NCBI GenBank assembly: GCA_021234155.1
Contig: JAJEKV010000003.1
Span: 19,638,386 to 19,702,385 of the forward strand
Length of the DNA: 64,000 bases
Direction of reading: 5' to 3'
Source: Isoetes taiwanensis
Lineage: Eukaryota; Streptophyta; Lycopodiopsida; Isoetales; Isoetaceae
Shown here: in pieces, positions 12,165 to 21,700 of the stretch
Position numbering within the stretch: the stretch's first letter is position 1
How the letters are laid out: every line of letters begins with the position of its first letter
The notes under the pieces: generated by a model
Seen by the model: the letters and a program-made list of their open reading frames with translations, nothing else
Told to the model about the DNA's origin: nothing
The model's database searches: none
Program-made: the position numbers and the translations under genes

Positions 12165-13625
12165 ACCCGGTAAGGCGGGTTGTCTTCAAGAAACTTCTTA
12201 GCAGGCGTCCTAGGAGTGACCCAAGTTCACGATGATGTCTTCTTTGGCGACCTCCTGGATGGCTCACCCGGAGTCTTCTACCTAGCGATTGAGGATGTAG
12301 GGGCGCGATCCTTTGCTAATCTGCGCTGGCGTCGGTGGGGTAAAAGTGGCGAAGTGTCCCGAAGGTCGAGAGTGCCATTGCCCTCTTGACTAAAGGCGAC
12401 ATAGTCGACATTTGTTGCTATTCGAGCATGCCGAAACTTTGTGAGTGCAATCGGCGCTAACCTCCTTCTTAGCCTCTGGGGTAAGAACTTCTTGGTGAAT
12501 TACGCTATATCCATGGTGGCTGGCAAGTAATTACTGGCTGACACAATGCGTTGTGTGTCAGCCGGCTTCTCGCTTGTTTGGCCTCCGTACGTCGCGCAGT
12601 ACTTTCGTCGACCTCAGCGGTGGGCTCCACAGCGTCTTCAATTGTGCGGTCGAGCCTCTGAGGAGTCGATTCCCTTCTCCTTTTAGCGGTGATAATAGAA
12701 GGTTGCGGCATTAGGATGCTGGTAGGTGTTACGGATCCCCATCGTTCTTGGGCGAGGAACTCCTCCCTCGGTGGCGGCTCCATTTCGTCCATCAATTGCA
12801 CGATCTTCTTTGTAGGCACGGATATGGTCGTCTCCACAGTAGTGATGTCGGCCTCCCCTCCCCGCTCGAAAGCCCGGGAAGTCAGAGGCTCCCACGGACT
12901 GACGTCGTCCATGTCGATCTGCCGGAGTTGGTGGGCCGATTCGTCCAACTGAAACCCTCTCCTGCGACCGGGAAGGTTACGGATTAATACATTTGAGGTA
13001 GATACTCCTCTCAGTTGATGATAGGGGCTGGCTGGAAGCGATGCCTGGCAGGAGTGGGGCAACTACGATGCCGCATTCCTTTCGAAATTGATCGCTCTGC
13101 TCTCCTTGGCGTAGTTCTTCGTCTGAGTCGGAGCTCAGTGTATCCTTAATTCGTCAGGCTCCTCATCCTCTCTTTCACATTCTGATCTTGCCATGACATC
13201 TGCTCTTCCTCTTACCTTTGCTATGGGGTCTACCTCCATCCCGAGGTCGAGTTACCCCATCGGGTTCTGTTGTGATTGGGATAAGAAGATGTGGTGTAAA
13301 GTACTTGATCTGTTAGACATCGGATACATGTAGTCGGTAACCTCTGTAGCCTTGTTAGTCAAATTAGCGAATGTTGAGGACGCCAGCCCATTATGAAGGG
13401 CCAGGCGAGGGAGCGAAGTATCTATGCAGGGAACTTGGACAAGGGGAGGGTCCTACCTAGCTGAAGTGCTAACTTTTGCCTATATCTTTGGGGTTGCATT
13501 TAAGCGTAGCTTGAATGTCGATTTCTTTCACAAAAGAGACTTGGAAGATGCTTCGTTGACATCATACCGATAGCATGGGCAGCATTTTATTACCATCGCC
13601 GAAATCAGCGGTGGCCATTGATCTG
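12165..13625 (-). pseudogene. ORF2 remnant of copy 1 (homologue of 41071-43425)
   Basis: On the minus strand a start reading 'MATADFGDG' near 13625 is followed by 'FDLQATLKCNP'-like residues (copy 2: 'FDLSATLNSNP'). Acidic 'SDSDEELRQGEQ' follows, then an open frame at 12505-13062 with 'NLPGRRRGFQLDESAHQLRQ' and 'PPREEFLAQERWG'. The end near 12165 reads 'KKFLEDNPPY' (copy 2: 'NKFLEDHPSY'). No large insertion separates the two halves here, which shows that ORF2 and ORF3 of copy 2 were once a single frame. Several stops and shifts inactivate it. Function unknown. Confidence 0.7.
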
Positions 13626-13904
13626 AAGGGAGTATCAAGCGGATCTTGACCTCGAGGAGCTGAAGAAGATCGCCTAAGGTGGGGAGCAAATTTGCGGGGT
13701 GCGATTGAAATGGGAACTTATTTATAGAAAGGGAAAACCCTAATTTTGGATGACTTAGAATTTCTGCTGAGATTAGGCAATCTTAACCTATTAAGTGATG
13801 CAATTGCAAGTTTGAAGTATATTTCTAGGGTTTGAGCATGCTAAGGACAACTCTTGAACCTATTATTGCAATTTGGAATCATTTGGTGATGATGAAATGA
13901 TGCG

Positions 13905-13968
13905 GGGTCTCACCGCGTTAAGCGGCCCAGATTTCTAAAATGTAAATCGTCTGGTAGCGGCGGTGTGA
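13905..13968 (-). other. RNA hairpin before ORF2 of copy 1 (a)
   Basis: Inverted-repeat element starting 'gtctcaccgcg' and ending 'tctggtagcggcggtgtga', with an inner 'atttctaaaatgtaaat' loop region. It is the partner of the hairpin at 14106. Both lie between the H3-like ORF and ORF2. Confidence 0.65.
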
Positions 13969-14105
13969 ACTATAGATCTAATTAGGCTAGAAGTTACTCG
14001 AATTTAGGTGATCCTAAAGGCTGTAATTCCACTAAACTCATCGAGTTAGGCGAAATTGACCCCTTACTTGAGTGATTTAAGGTACATTTTGGAGCATTTT
14101 GGGCA

Positions 14106-14169
14106 TGGTCTCACCGTGCGCCCGGTAGATTTCTAAAATGTAGAAATCACGTCTGGCGGCGTGTGGAGA
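14106..14169 (-). other. RNA hairpin before ORF2 of copy 1 (b)
   Basis: The strongest hairpin of this copy. The outer arms are 'gtctcaccgtgcgcc' and 'ggcggcgtgtggaga'. The inner stem is the perfect pair 'gatttcta'/'tagaaatc' with a 5-base loop 'aaatg'. Confidence 0.75.
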
Positions 14170-14299
14170 TTATCAAATCTCGTTGCTCAAAACTCCAATT
14201 CAGATAAAACAAAGGCTAGGGATGCGATATCTTGACCTATTTAAAGGGTTTGACACTTTATTTACAAAATTTCTTTATATTAACAAAATTTTTTGAGTT

Positions 14300-15530
14300 A
14301 TTTACAAGGTTGAGGCGTTCTCCTTGATGTGCACAGCTTAGATCATATCTGCCTCATGAGGGTAACCTCTTGGCGTGGATCGGGTAACGCTGGAAGCCTG
14401 CGGTGATCTTATCTCGTCGATCCGCAGCATACGTATTGTAGATCTTGCATGAAGCAGCGGACCATGGCAATCAGTCGTAACTCTTAAGGTGTGGATCTCA
14501 TGAGTCAATCTTCAAATTGTTTCTTCTTGCTTTCATCTTCCACGGATGCTCGGGGAAGCTTGGGCTTTAGTGGAGAGGGGCTTGATTAATACGGCTCTTA
14601 AGAGTCAGGCGGCCTTGTCGTTCTCACCGGTGCTCTGGTAATATCGTTGTCGCTCCACTTTGCCATATCTGGCGTTGTGCTCCTGATCCTCATACAGTAG
14701 ACCTTTAGGGGTCTGTATCACATATGCCCGTTCGCGGTAGTGGGGGCTGGCTATCCGTCGGGAGCGGTGGGGAGCTCGCCACACCGCGGCCTCCTCACGT
14801 TCTTGGGCCGTGCAGCTGGGACCTCTTCTTCTGGCCGGGGCTTTGAAGGCTTGCTTACGTCTGCGCCCGGAAACCCGTAGTCTTGAGTCCGAATCGTGTC
14901 CGGTAGTGGTAGGTCTCCTCTCCCGGCGGCTGCGTTGATGTGAGTTCTCGCCCCTCTTCCCAGCCTTGACCACCTTCCTCTTGCACCTTTATGGCCTTGG
15001 CCTTCCTCTTCTTAAGGTCATTTGGCGTCTTCAGACTCTTTGTTCTCAAGCTCCGGTAGTAGCTCTTTCAGCCGTACTTGTAGGGGCCCAAGCGTGCGAA
15101 GGTGGCCTCTTCTTCAGGGGTGAGTCAGTGATGCTGCTCCCTCTCCTACACCTCCTCCTGCTTGGCGGGTGGATCTCGGCACAGGGTTGTTCTTGGGCTG
15201 TTGATGAGTCGCCTGTTCCCTCTGCTCCTCACGTGGGTTGGCGATCCTCTGGTGTTGCTCCTGGCACGTTGCGGCTTCTTCCCTCTGTAGTGCTGTTTCG
15301 TGAGGATCTGGATTCTTGGCGTCTGGTAGGTCGTCCTCCAGAGCTCGTGGTAATTAGCTCGGTCAGGGCCTGCTTCCTCGCTCGGCGAAGGTCCGTGCGT
15401 CGTGGAGAGCGTTCCCAGAAGAATCATTGAAAGAGGTCGGGCCGTGGCTGGAGGATGCAATTTAGGCTTCCTTGCGATTACGCCCCGTCGCAGACTTCAT
15501 CTTCTGGTTTGTCGATCGAGACTAAGCGCC
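14300..15530 (-). pseudogene. H3-like ORF1 remnant of copy 1
   Basis: First ORF after the 5' LTR, the positional homologue of 44160-45257. The middle part reads 'YRERAYVIQTPKG' and 'YGKVERQRYY', similar in pattern to the Tyr/Lys-rich middle of copy 2. The C-terminal part, split between frames, gives 'THEIHTLR', then 'LIAMVRCFMQDLQ' (copy 2: 'LIPRAAFQRFVRELL') and 'IHAKR' at 14366-14380. 'IHAKR' is the hallmark preceding helix 3 of histone H3. The N-terminus near 15520 is too damaged to show the ARTKQ tail. Frameshifts and stops make it non-functional. Confidence 0.6.
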
Positions 15531-15677
15531 CAGAAGATCGCCTTAACTGACGAAGCGAAGTTCAAGGAAAGGCAGGGGAAAAAATGGGAGGAGTGGTTCT
15601 ATTTATAGAACATTTAGGTCAACTTTTAAAGCTACCTTTTGGGTTGTCAGGCATCACAAAGCTACCTAGTTAAGCAA

Positions 15678-15743
15678 GGTCTCACAGAATTGCGCCAGCC
15701 ATTCTAGAATCCTAGAAACACATCTGTGGCGGCGTGTGAGACA
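15678..15743 (-). other. RNA hairpin before ORF1 of copy 1 (a)
   Basis: 'gtctcacagaattgcgcc' pairs with 'ggcggcgtgtgagac', and the inner 'attctag'/'cctagaa' pair closes the loop. First of two hairpins upstream of the H3-like remnant. Confidence 0.65.
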
Positions 15744-15858
15744 TGGTGGGGCCCACTATTAAATTAACATGTAACATGCCGAATCTACTAATTCTTGGGC
15801 AAAATTAGAATTATCAAGGTATTTTCTTGTAATTTACATTTTTAGTGTCAAAGTGAAT

Positions 15859-15910
15859 GTCTCACACGTTGCGTAGGCGGTTTCGTCATGTCTGGTAGCG
15901 GCGTGTCAGA
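15859..15910 (-). other. RNA hairpin before ORF1 of copy 1 (b)
   Basis: 'gtctcacacgttgcgtag' and 'tctggtagcggcgtgtcaga' form the arms. The sequence is eroded, but it keeps the same order of elements as the other hairpins of this copy. Confidence 0.5.
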
Positions 15911-16096
15911 TTCCACGGATGTTGGCTCATTAATTTTTTAATCTTTTTCGTTTCTATTCATTTTAAGCTACATTACTAGCTTAGCATAAACTACAAAATG
16001 AAAAAAATTTCTCATTTTTGAGGTTTACTGAGGATCTATCAAGTTAGTACTCACAGGAACATGGCCGATTAACTGCTCTTGGTCTCCAAGAACATA

Positions 16097-16108
16097 GCTC
16101 GATACCAG
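16097..16108 (-). promoter_or_regulatory. Primer-binding site of copy 1 (initiator Met tRNA type)
   Basis: On the minus strand, directly after the 5' LTR, the sequence reads TGGTATCGAGC. This is close to the plant consensus TGGTATCAGAGC, which pairs with the 3' end of initiator methionine tRNA. Confidence 0.65.
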
Positions 16109-17743
16109 CGTGGCGTCCCCTACTCATTATCGGTGCCCTCGCAGGTATGCAAGCGAGTTCATCCCCATACGGCTCCATGCTAATCTGAGGCCCTCCACGC
16201 TGACCTTTACCCAGCGAAGTGGCGGGTTCGATTAAGGAAGAGTGGAAGGGTCATTACACCAATCTCCTCGAGGTACCTAGGCGCGAGGCGTAAACATACA
16301 TGTCGGTAGCACATACATCAACATCATGTGACCATCTCGGGGAAGGATGGTCCTCCACATATCATGGAAATGAATCCGGTATCGCTTAGGATCCTACGAG
16401 GCTCGGACTTCAGGGATGGCAGAGAAACTGGAGTCTCGAGTTTCATTCTGCGGTGAAATTCATGGTAGTTTGGCGGCATATAATTTATGGCAAAGTTATC
16501 CACTCCATCAGCCCCTCACGTGCACACTGCGGTAAATTTTGAAAAGTGTTAGGACTGGCCCGTAGCCCGTAGGATGCATAGCGAAAGGGCTATTCACAGG
16601 TTCCATCTCCCGATTCAGATGGGAGTAGGGATAAATTCCCTCGAGAGATCCATCTTGACTCAAAGGTGACTAGAAGAGGGCCGCTGCCGGAAGTGATGCG
16701 ACTTGAACTCAATGGAAAGGTCATATCCACCACCTCTGATGTCGAGCCATGCCTTGCCCACCTTGCCCGGTAACCAAGCCGATGAACCCTAGTCACAATG
16801 ATGCGGTAGCACTAACACACCATAGGGATGGATTCAAAGAGTCCCGAATTTCACGAACCTCCTTATAAGCCCGGTCTGGCCTTCACCCACAACCCGGGTG
16901 TGGCTCTTGTGCCGCAGGGCGCATCACGGTGTGCTAGAGGCTACTCTAGGAGCATCATTGCAAAGCTTTAGGTCTCACCCCCTTCCCGATACAAAGGAGT
17001 TCCTTAGAGATACATCATCCATATACATCACGAAGGAAGAACTAAAGAACAAGATCTAATCTACAACATAGAGTTAGGTTCTTTGGTTAGAATGCTACTA
17101 TCTAGAGATCTGAAACATGGCCAATCTAATAGAGGCTAAACCCTCTTTGATTCAATGACTAAAATAGGGCAGACTATCTAATTGTGGAAATACTGATCCT
17201 TGAGGGGCTCCTCTGACACGAGCTCGACCATCCTATTTGAAGCCTTCGAATCTAGAGAAACTAAGGATGCAATTCTCGGTCAGTGGGATCACGGTTTTAA
17301 TTGGCTGACCAAAGCGAGTTACGAAGCCACAAAATCGAAAATTGGGCTACTTAGGGTTTCCTACCCTATAGACAAGGGGTTGGCTAGGGTTTCCAATTAT
17401 CCCTTTTGGCATGTGGGATAGTGGAAATGGAATACCTTTAAGGGCCTAGGTGGCCAAATGTGCACACATGGAATTGTGGTGCCCACATTAATGTGTACAT
17501 TGGGAAATGTGCACGTGGTACACCTATAGATTAATGGCCCACTTGGATTGAAGTGTCCACTTGGAAATGTGTGCCCGGTAATGTGTACATTGGAAAATGC
17601 ATTAATGGTTACATATTTGCAGCAAGTTCCCCTAGGGCTACTCACTGTCTGCTAGCTGCGATAAATTTCAGGTAAGGCGTTAATGCGGCGTGTGGCATTA
17701 TGGTATGTCGATCACGAGTATCTTTTGTCTTGGAAGCGTCACA
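16109..17743 (-). repeat. 5' LTR of copy 1
   Basis: Homologous to 5147-6725 and, more distantly, to 46007-47570. The inner end reads cgtggcg (expected tgtggcg) and the outer end gcgtcaca, followed by the CATTA duplication. Length is about 1.64 kb against 1.58 kb for the 3' LTR. The difference is spread over many small indels. Confidence 0.85.
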
Positions 17744-18300
17744 CATTACTAGGGACCAAGTTTGCATTAGTGACCACCCCTCTCGAAAGCGCCAAAGTAG
17801 ATTCGTTTACTACGCGTAGTCGAATTGGCATGGAGGTGTTTGAATACCTCCTAGTGAGGGTAAGTGATTGATCCTACAGAGGCTTCGTAGGTGGAACTTG
17901 TCCCTAAATTGAATTTCGCCATTCGGGCGGCCTTGGCGAGTCCGGATCAGCCAATCGGGGGCCTCAAGCCCAAAATCCCGAAAACGTGGTCGCTTGTGGG
18001 GCCGTGATAAAAAATCGGTCTAAAACTCAATCGAATCTGGGGATTTTCCCACCTACTCTGGGGGGCCTTAGCGAAACCGGCTGGCTGAAAACCGAGGATT
18101 TTCACGCCCCATGCATTAATTATACTGAATTTCCGAGACGCCAAACACAAAGAAAGCCACGGATAAAAATCAGGGTCTCGAAAAGGGCGAAATCTTGGCG
18201 GGATGTCGCGGCATATTTGCGCATCGCCAGAAAATGCGCACCAACATATATACCTTCAGACTCCCTTCACAAAGAAATTTGCAGATTTAAGTGCTGCTTA
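17744..18300. repeat. 0.8 kb tandem array, continuation after the insertion
   Basis: Starts with the CATTA duplication and then 'ctagggaccaagttt', the continuation of the monomer split at 5146. A further partial unit (about 17905-18260) ends in 'gggcgaaatcttggcgggatg'. The array gives way to the right inverted arm near 18300. Confidence 0.75.
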
Positions 18301-18304
18301 GAGT

Positions 18305-19030
18305 CATTTTGCGGCACATCCAAGGTCCATGTCACCATCATCTAGCCATGTCACCTAAAATTTGCCAACATCACCCAATGAAAAGACCAAAGATGGACAT
18401 CTTTGGTTTTAACTAGTCAAAACTTGACCTTGCTTGGCATGTGTCACCGCCCAGAAGTTGCTAGGCGTGGCATGCTTGAACTAGGTGCTGCGAGCCACCT
18501 TGGCATGTTGGAGCGCATAATGTTAGACCACCTTAATGTTAGATTACGTGGCATTATGGAGTCCACGTGGCATGTTTGAAACCACAACCAATGTTGGAAC
18601 TGGAGTGGCATGTTTGAAACCCACCTTGGCATGTTGAGCCACGGCATGTTGAACTGGGTGGCATGTTGGAGCCTAGGTGGCATGTTTTGACCACCTTGGC
18701 ATGTTTGAGCCCTAGGTGGCATGTTGGAAACCGCAGCAATGTTGGAGCCCTAAGTGAGCTGCGTGGCATGTTTGAGCCTATGTGGCATGTTTTGAGCCAC
18801 CTAGGATGTGGAACTAGGTGGCATGTTGGGAACCGTGGCATATTTGAGCCACAGCAGGATTGGGCATAGGTGGCATGTTGGAACCTCGTGGCATGTTTGA
18901 ACGCGTTGGAGCCTGGGTGGCATGTTTGAGCCATTTTGTCATGTTGGGGCCTAGGTGGCATGTTGGAGCCACCTTGGCGTATTTGAGCCTAGGTGGCATG
19001 TTAGAGGCCACCTTGGCATGTTAGTGCCAC
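18305..19030 (+). repeat. Right inverted arm: unique inner segment plus minisatellite
   Basis: Positions 18318-18405 ('catgtcaccatcatctagcc', 'ccaacatcacccaatgaaa') are the reverse complement of 1196-1290. From about 18440 to 19030 the DNA is a minisatellite of 'ggtggcatgttggagcct'/'ccaccttggcatgtttgag' units, the reverse complement of the left array at 840-1165. ORFs in it are artefacts. Confidence 0.75.
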
Positions 19031-19510
19031 GTTATGCAAAAAATAGGTGTTAAGTAATTGGAAGTAGTTGAGTAACTTATATTTACATGGAATCTGGAAC
19101 ATGTGATGCGTGCGTGCATCACGTATGTGATATCTACCTTATAAAGACTGAGTGATATGGAAGGATAGGACGTAACCTCTGATGCCTTAGCAAATAAAGT
19201 ACTTTCTGTGTCCTACCTACTATAAAAGACATGTGACATGGGAAGCATATGGGCATGTAAGAGAATCAGAAGTATTCTTCAGGCTTCTATAAAGACATGT
19301 GACAATAGAAGTATTACACATGTAAGTAATTCAATATGTGTCTTTCCTCTGATGCCTTAGCAAAATAGAATTATACGTCCTACTACTATAAAGACATGGA
19401 TGGAGTATAGGACATGTGAAAATCAAATATTCTTTCCTACATCTATAAAGAGACATGTAATGATAGGGTGTGGGCATGTAGAAATTCAAATTACTCTTTC
19501 CTCTGATTAG
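19031..19510. repeat. Tandem repeats with 'ctataaagacatgtgac' core
   Basis: The core 'tataaa(g)aca/gtgacat' recurs near 19140, 19228, 19288, 19387 and 19445. It alternates with 'ggcatgtaagaaattcaa..tattctttcct' and with 'cctctgatgccttagcaaa' (twice). Spacing is 60-100 bp. No gene is seen. Confidence 0.6.
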
Positions 19511-19524
19511 GATTGTATTATAAA

Positions 19525-21330
19525 ATGACGTATGTCACAATGAAAACACAAAACAGCAGTGGATGTTTTGGTCCTTTGAAAAAAGAACACCATTATCGAA
19601 CAAAACCATACCTTCACAAATCCATGCTTAAGTTCTTTGAAAAGCGGGGACATGTAGACTACCAAAGTGATGTTTTCAGGTGGACTGGCAAGGTGAGTGT
19701 GCACGAAGTGTGTGAGGAATTTTATGTAGAGAAAACTGAAAGCACAACACTTACCATAAGAGGAATGCATTACAGGTGAGTGTGAAGAGTGTGGGATTAA
19801 AGAATTCCTATGCGCCCACATGAACTGATCTAATAGTGATGACTAGCTGGTGAAGTGCAGGAATACCTGAACTATGAAAAAGCTGAAGATTGAGATGGCT
19901 GACAAGAAGTCTAAATGGATTTCACCAACTTACAATGAAGCGCAAGTCTTCCAGCTGGTGAACAAAATGTTGGAAGCTTCAAAATTTCCTTTACACAACA
20001 GGATATAAGTGGTAGGCCGATTACCGAACCCTTGATAACTTGCGGAGATGCTTCACCTATTAGAGTGGTTGACTTGGCAATTATACTTTTAAGGGCCCGA
20101 GGAATGAAGTTGATCCATGCGGTAGCTCAACAACGGTCTTTATGTTTGTTCAAATAACCTATCCCGAGGTTGATCCTGGGCCAGAGCACCATTGAGAAAG
20201 GAAGTACACTACTATGTGTGTCCGGATGATAGGAACATGACACACTTTTGTTCAACATTGTTTTATGAAACATTTTGAGTACTTAAGCGAGAAAGGCAAT
20301 GTCCCAAAGCGGTACTATGTATTTTCAAGGGTGATTGCTGCATCACAATTCAAAGCATCAGAGACCATTTTATTTTGTTGGAAGGTATAGTTGTAATCTG
20401 AGAGGAGTCAACATGATGTGGAACTTCTTTGGATCAAGAACCATGGAAAAAGGTGAACATGATGGGAAGGCAATGAGAATTGAAAAAGATGGATCCCCGA
20501 GGTCTGAAGCAAACATCGATATTAAACTAGATAATGCCCATGATGTGGTGAAATTGCGGAAAACAATTTCAATGTAATTGCCGGAGTGAATTTGAAAATG
20601 GAAAGAAAAGTTAGGAGATATACGGAGTAATAATAAAACACGAGGATATCAGCGGGGAAAAAGGCTTGAAGTGCGAGAGACAATTCCGAGAGGAAACCGG
20701 GCAAGTGTTGATCCATGGTTAACCGCAGGAAATCCAACCACTGACTACATACGAAGCTATCATGTTTTGTAGCAATTGTTTGGATGGAAATGGGACATAT
20801 CTTGAGAACAAATTGTATATAGATGAATGGAACCTTGTAATTAGTTGAACCATCCTCCAATGTTCGTAGCCAGATGTGGAAAGAGACCATAAGTCTGCGA
20901 GGCCACTATATGCCAACCTTGGCAAATGTACTTGCGAAGCACTTTCGAGAGAAGGAGACAACTTTATTTGTTCTTTGCACCTAAAGGGAGTGAGGATTAC
21001 GTATTTTGGATGTTGCTATGCAAGCCAAAATTTGAAGTTGAAAATGACTTCAAAGCGAGAGCGGAAGCTGGTTTTGTGAGAGGTGAAGCTGTTGTGGAGG
21101 CATTTACTATAGAAAAAGCCTCGGTCGAAAGGTGATGTATGAGTTGTGCTAAGCGAGCCAAAGTCGCGCCATTCTCTCAAATTTATTACTGAAACCGGTT
21201 CCCATCGCATTGAGGATCAAGAAAAGCGGCTCGAGCTGTTTACGAGCTAGACCCGAGGCGGATGAGGAAAAGATTCACAGAAAACTTGCGAGGTTTTATC
21301 GATGAAGATAGCATGTCTAATGAAGAATAG
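19525..21330 (+). pseudogene. Decayed plus-strand ORF chain, probably transposon-derived
   Basis: A chain of open segments in shifting frames. It begins near 19525 with 'MKTQNSSGCFG', 'FEKRGHVDYQSDVF' and a Cys/His-rich 'CEECGIKEFLCAHMN' patch. Near 20350-20500 it reads 'RPFYFVGRY', 'GVNMMWNFFGS' and 'KGEHDG'. Near 20940-21120 it reads 'WMLLCKPKFEVENDF' and 'RGEAVVEAF', and finally 'PEADEEKIHRKL'. The aromatic-plus-'KGxxDG' pattern resembles proteins I associate with repetitive plant elements, but I cannot name a family. Multiple stops and frame changes make it inactive. Confidence 0.4.
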
Positions 21331-21700
21331 TTTTTAGACTTCGTGGGGCGTCGGCATTTGAGATCTAAGTTCATTGGACACATTCTTACGAGGTTAGGAA
21401 ATGATTCAATTTTGAATATATGTTTTTGTGTCTTGCCTTGTTTTTGGAATAATATAAGAAACTCAATTCCATGCTCAATTGTATTTTGATGTCCCTTGTT
21501 TTCAATGTAATATGTTTTGCTTTTGATGTAATATGTAATTGTATTTTGATGTCCCTAATATAACATCGCCCGGGTTCACCACATGTTTCACCACATGTTT
21601 CACCACATGGGTCACCGCGCCGGAGTTCCTGCACATCTTTCACCACATGTTTATGTTTCACCACATGTTTCACCACATGTTTCACTTTACATCCTTATTT
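21331..21700. repeat. Short tandem repeats including TTTCACCACATG units
   Basis: At 21475-21560 a roughly 60 bp unit ('ttgtattttgatgtccct', 'atgtaatatgt') is present twice. From 21570 to 21690 the sequence 'tttcaccacatg' repeats about seven times with small interruptions. The core matches minisatellites at 25600-25730 and 36690-36870. Confidence 0.65.

Larger units (their letters stand above)
5147..17743 (-). mobile_element. Complete Ty3/gypsy LTR retrotransposon with extra ORFs (copy 1)
   Basis: A 12.6 kb element on the minus strand, bounded by related LTRs (5147-6725 and 16109-17743) and a perfect 5-bp duplication. Internal order in the transcription direction: 5' LTR, Met-type primer site, hairpin pair, H3-like ORF remnant, second hairpin pair, ORF2 remnant, short gag-like region, pol with reverse transcriptase, integrase and chromodomain, purine tract, 3' LTR. 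Every ORF is broken by small indels and stops. Extra ORFs between the 5' LTR and pol are unusual for this class and are shared with the element at 29345-47570, so they are a family trait. Insertion is into a 0.8 kb tandem monomer. Confidence 0.85.

Noticed and set aside
18444..19011. Minus-strand frames up to 135 codons rich in Pro, His and Cys
   Set aside because: The right-arm minisatellite read in reverse; no real protein.
19525..21330. Typical MULE or FAR1 transposase
   Set aside because: The expected catalytic spacing and the SWIM or FAR1 motifs could not be seen, so no family name is given.
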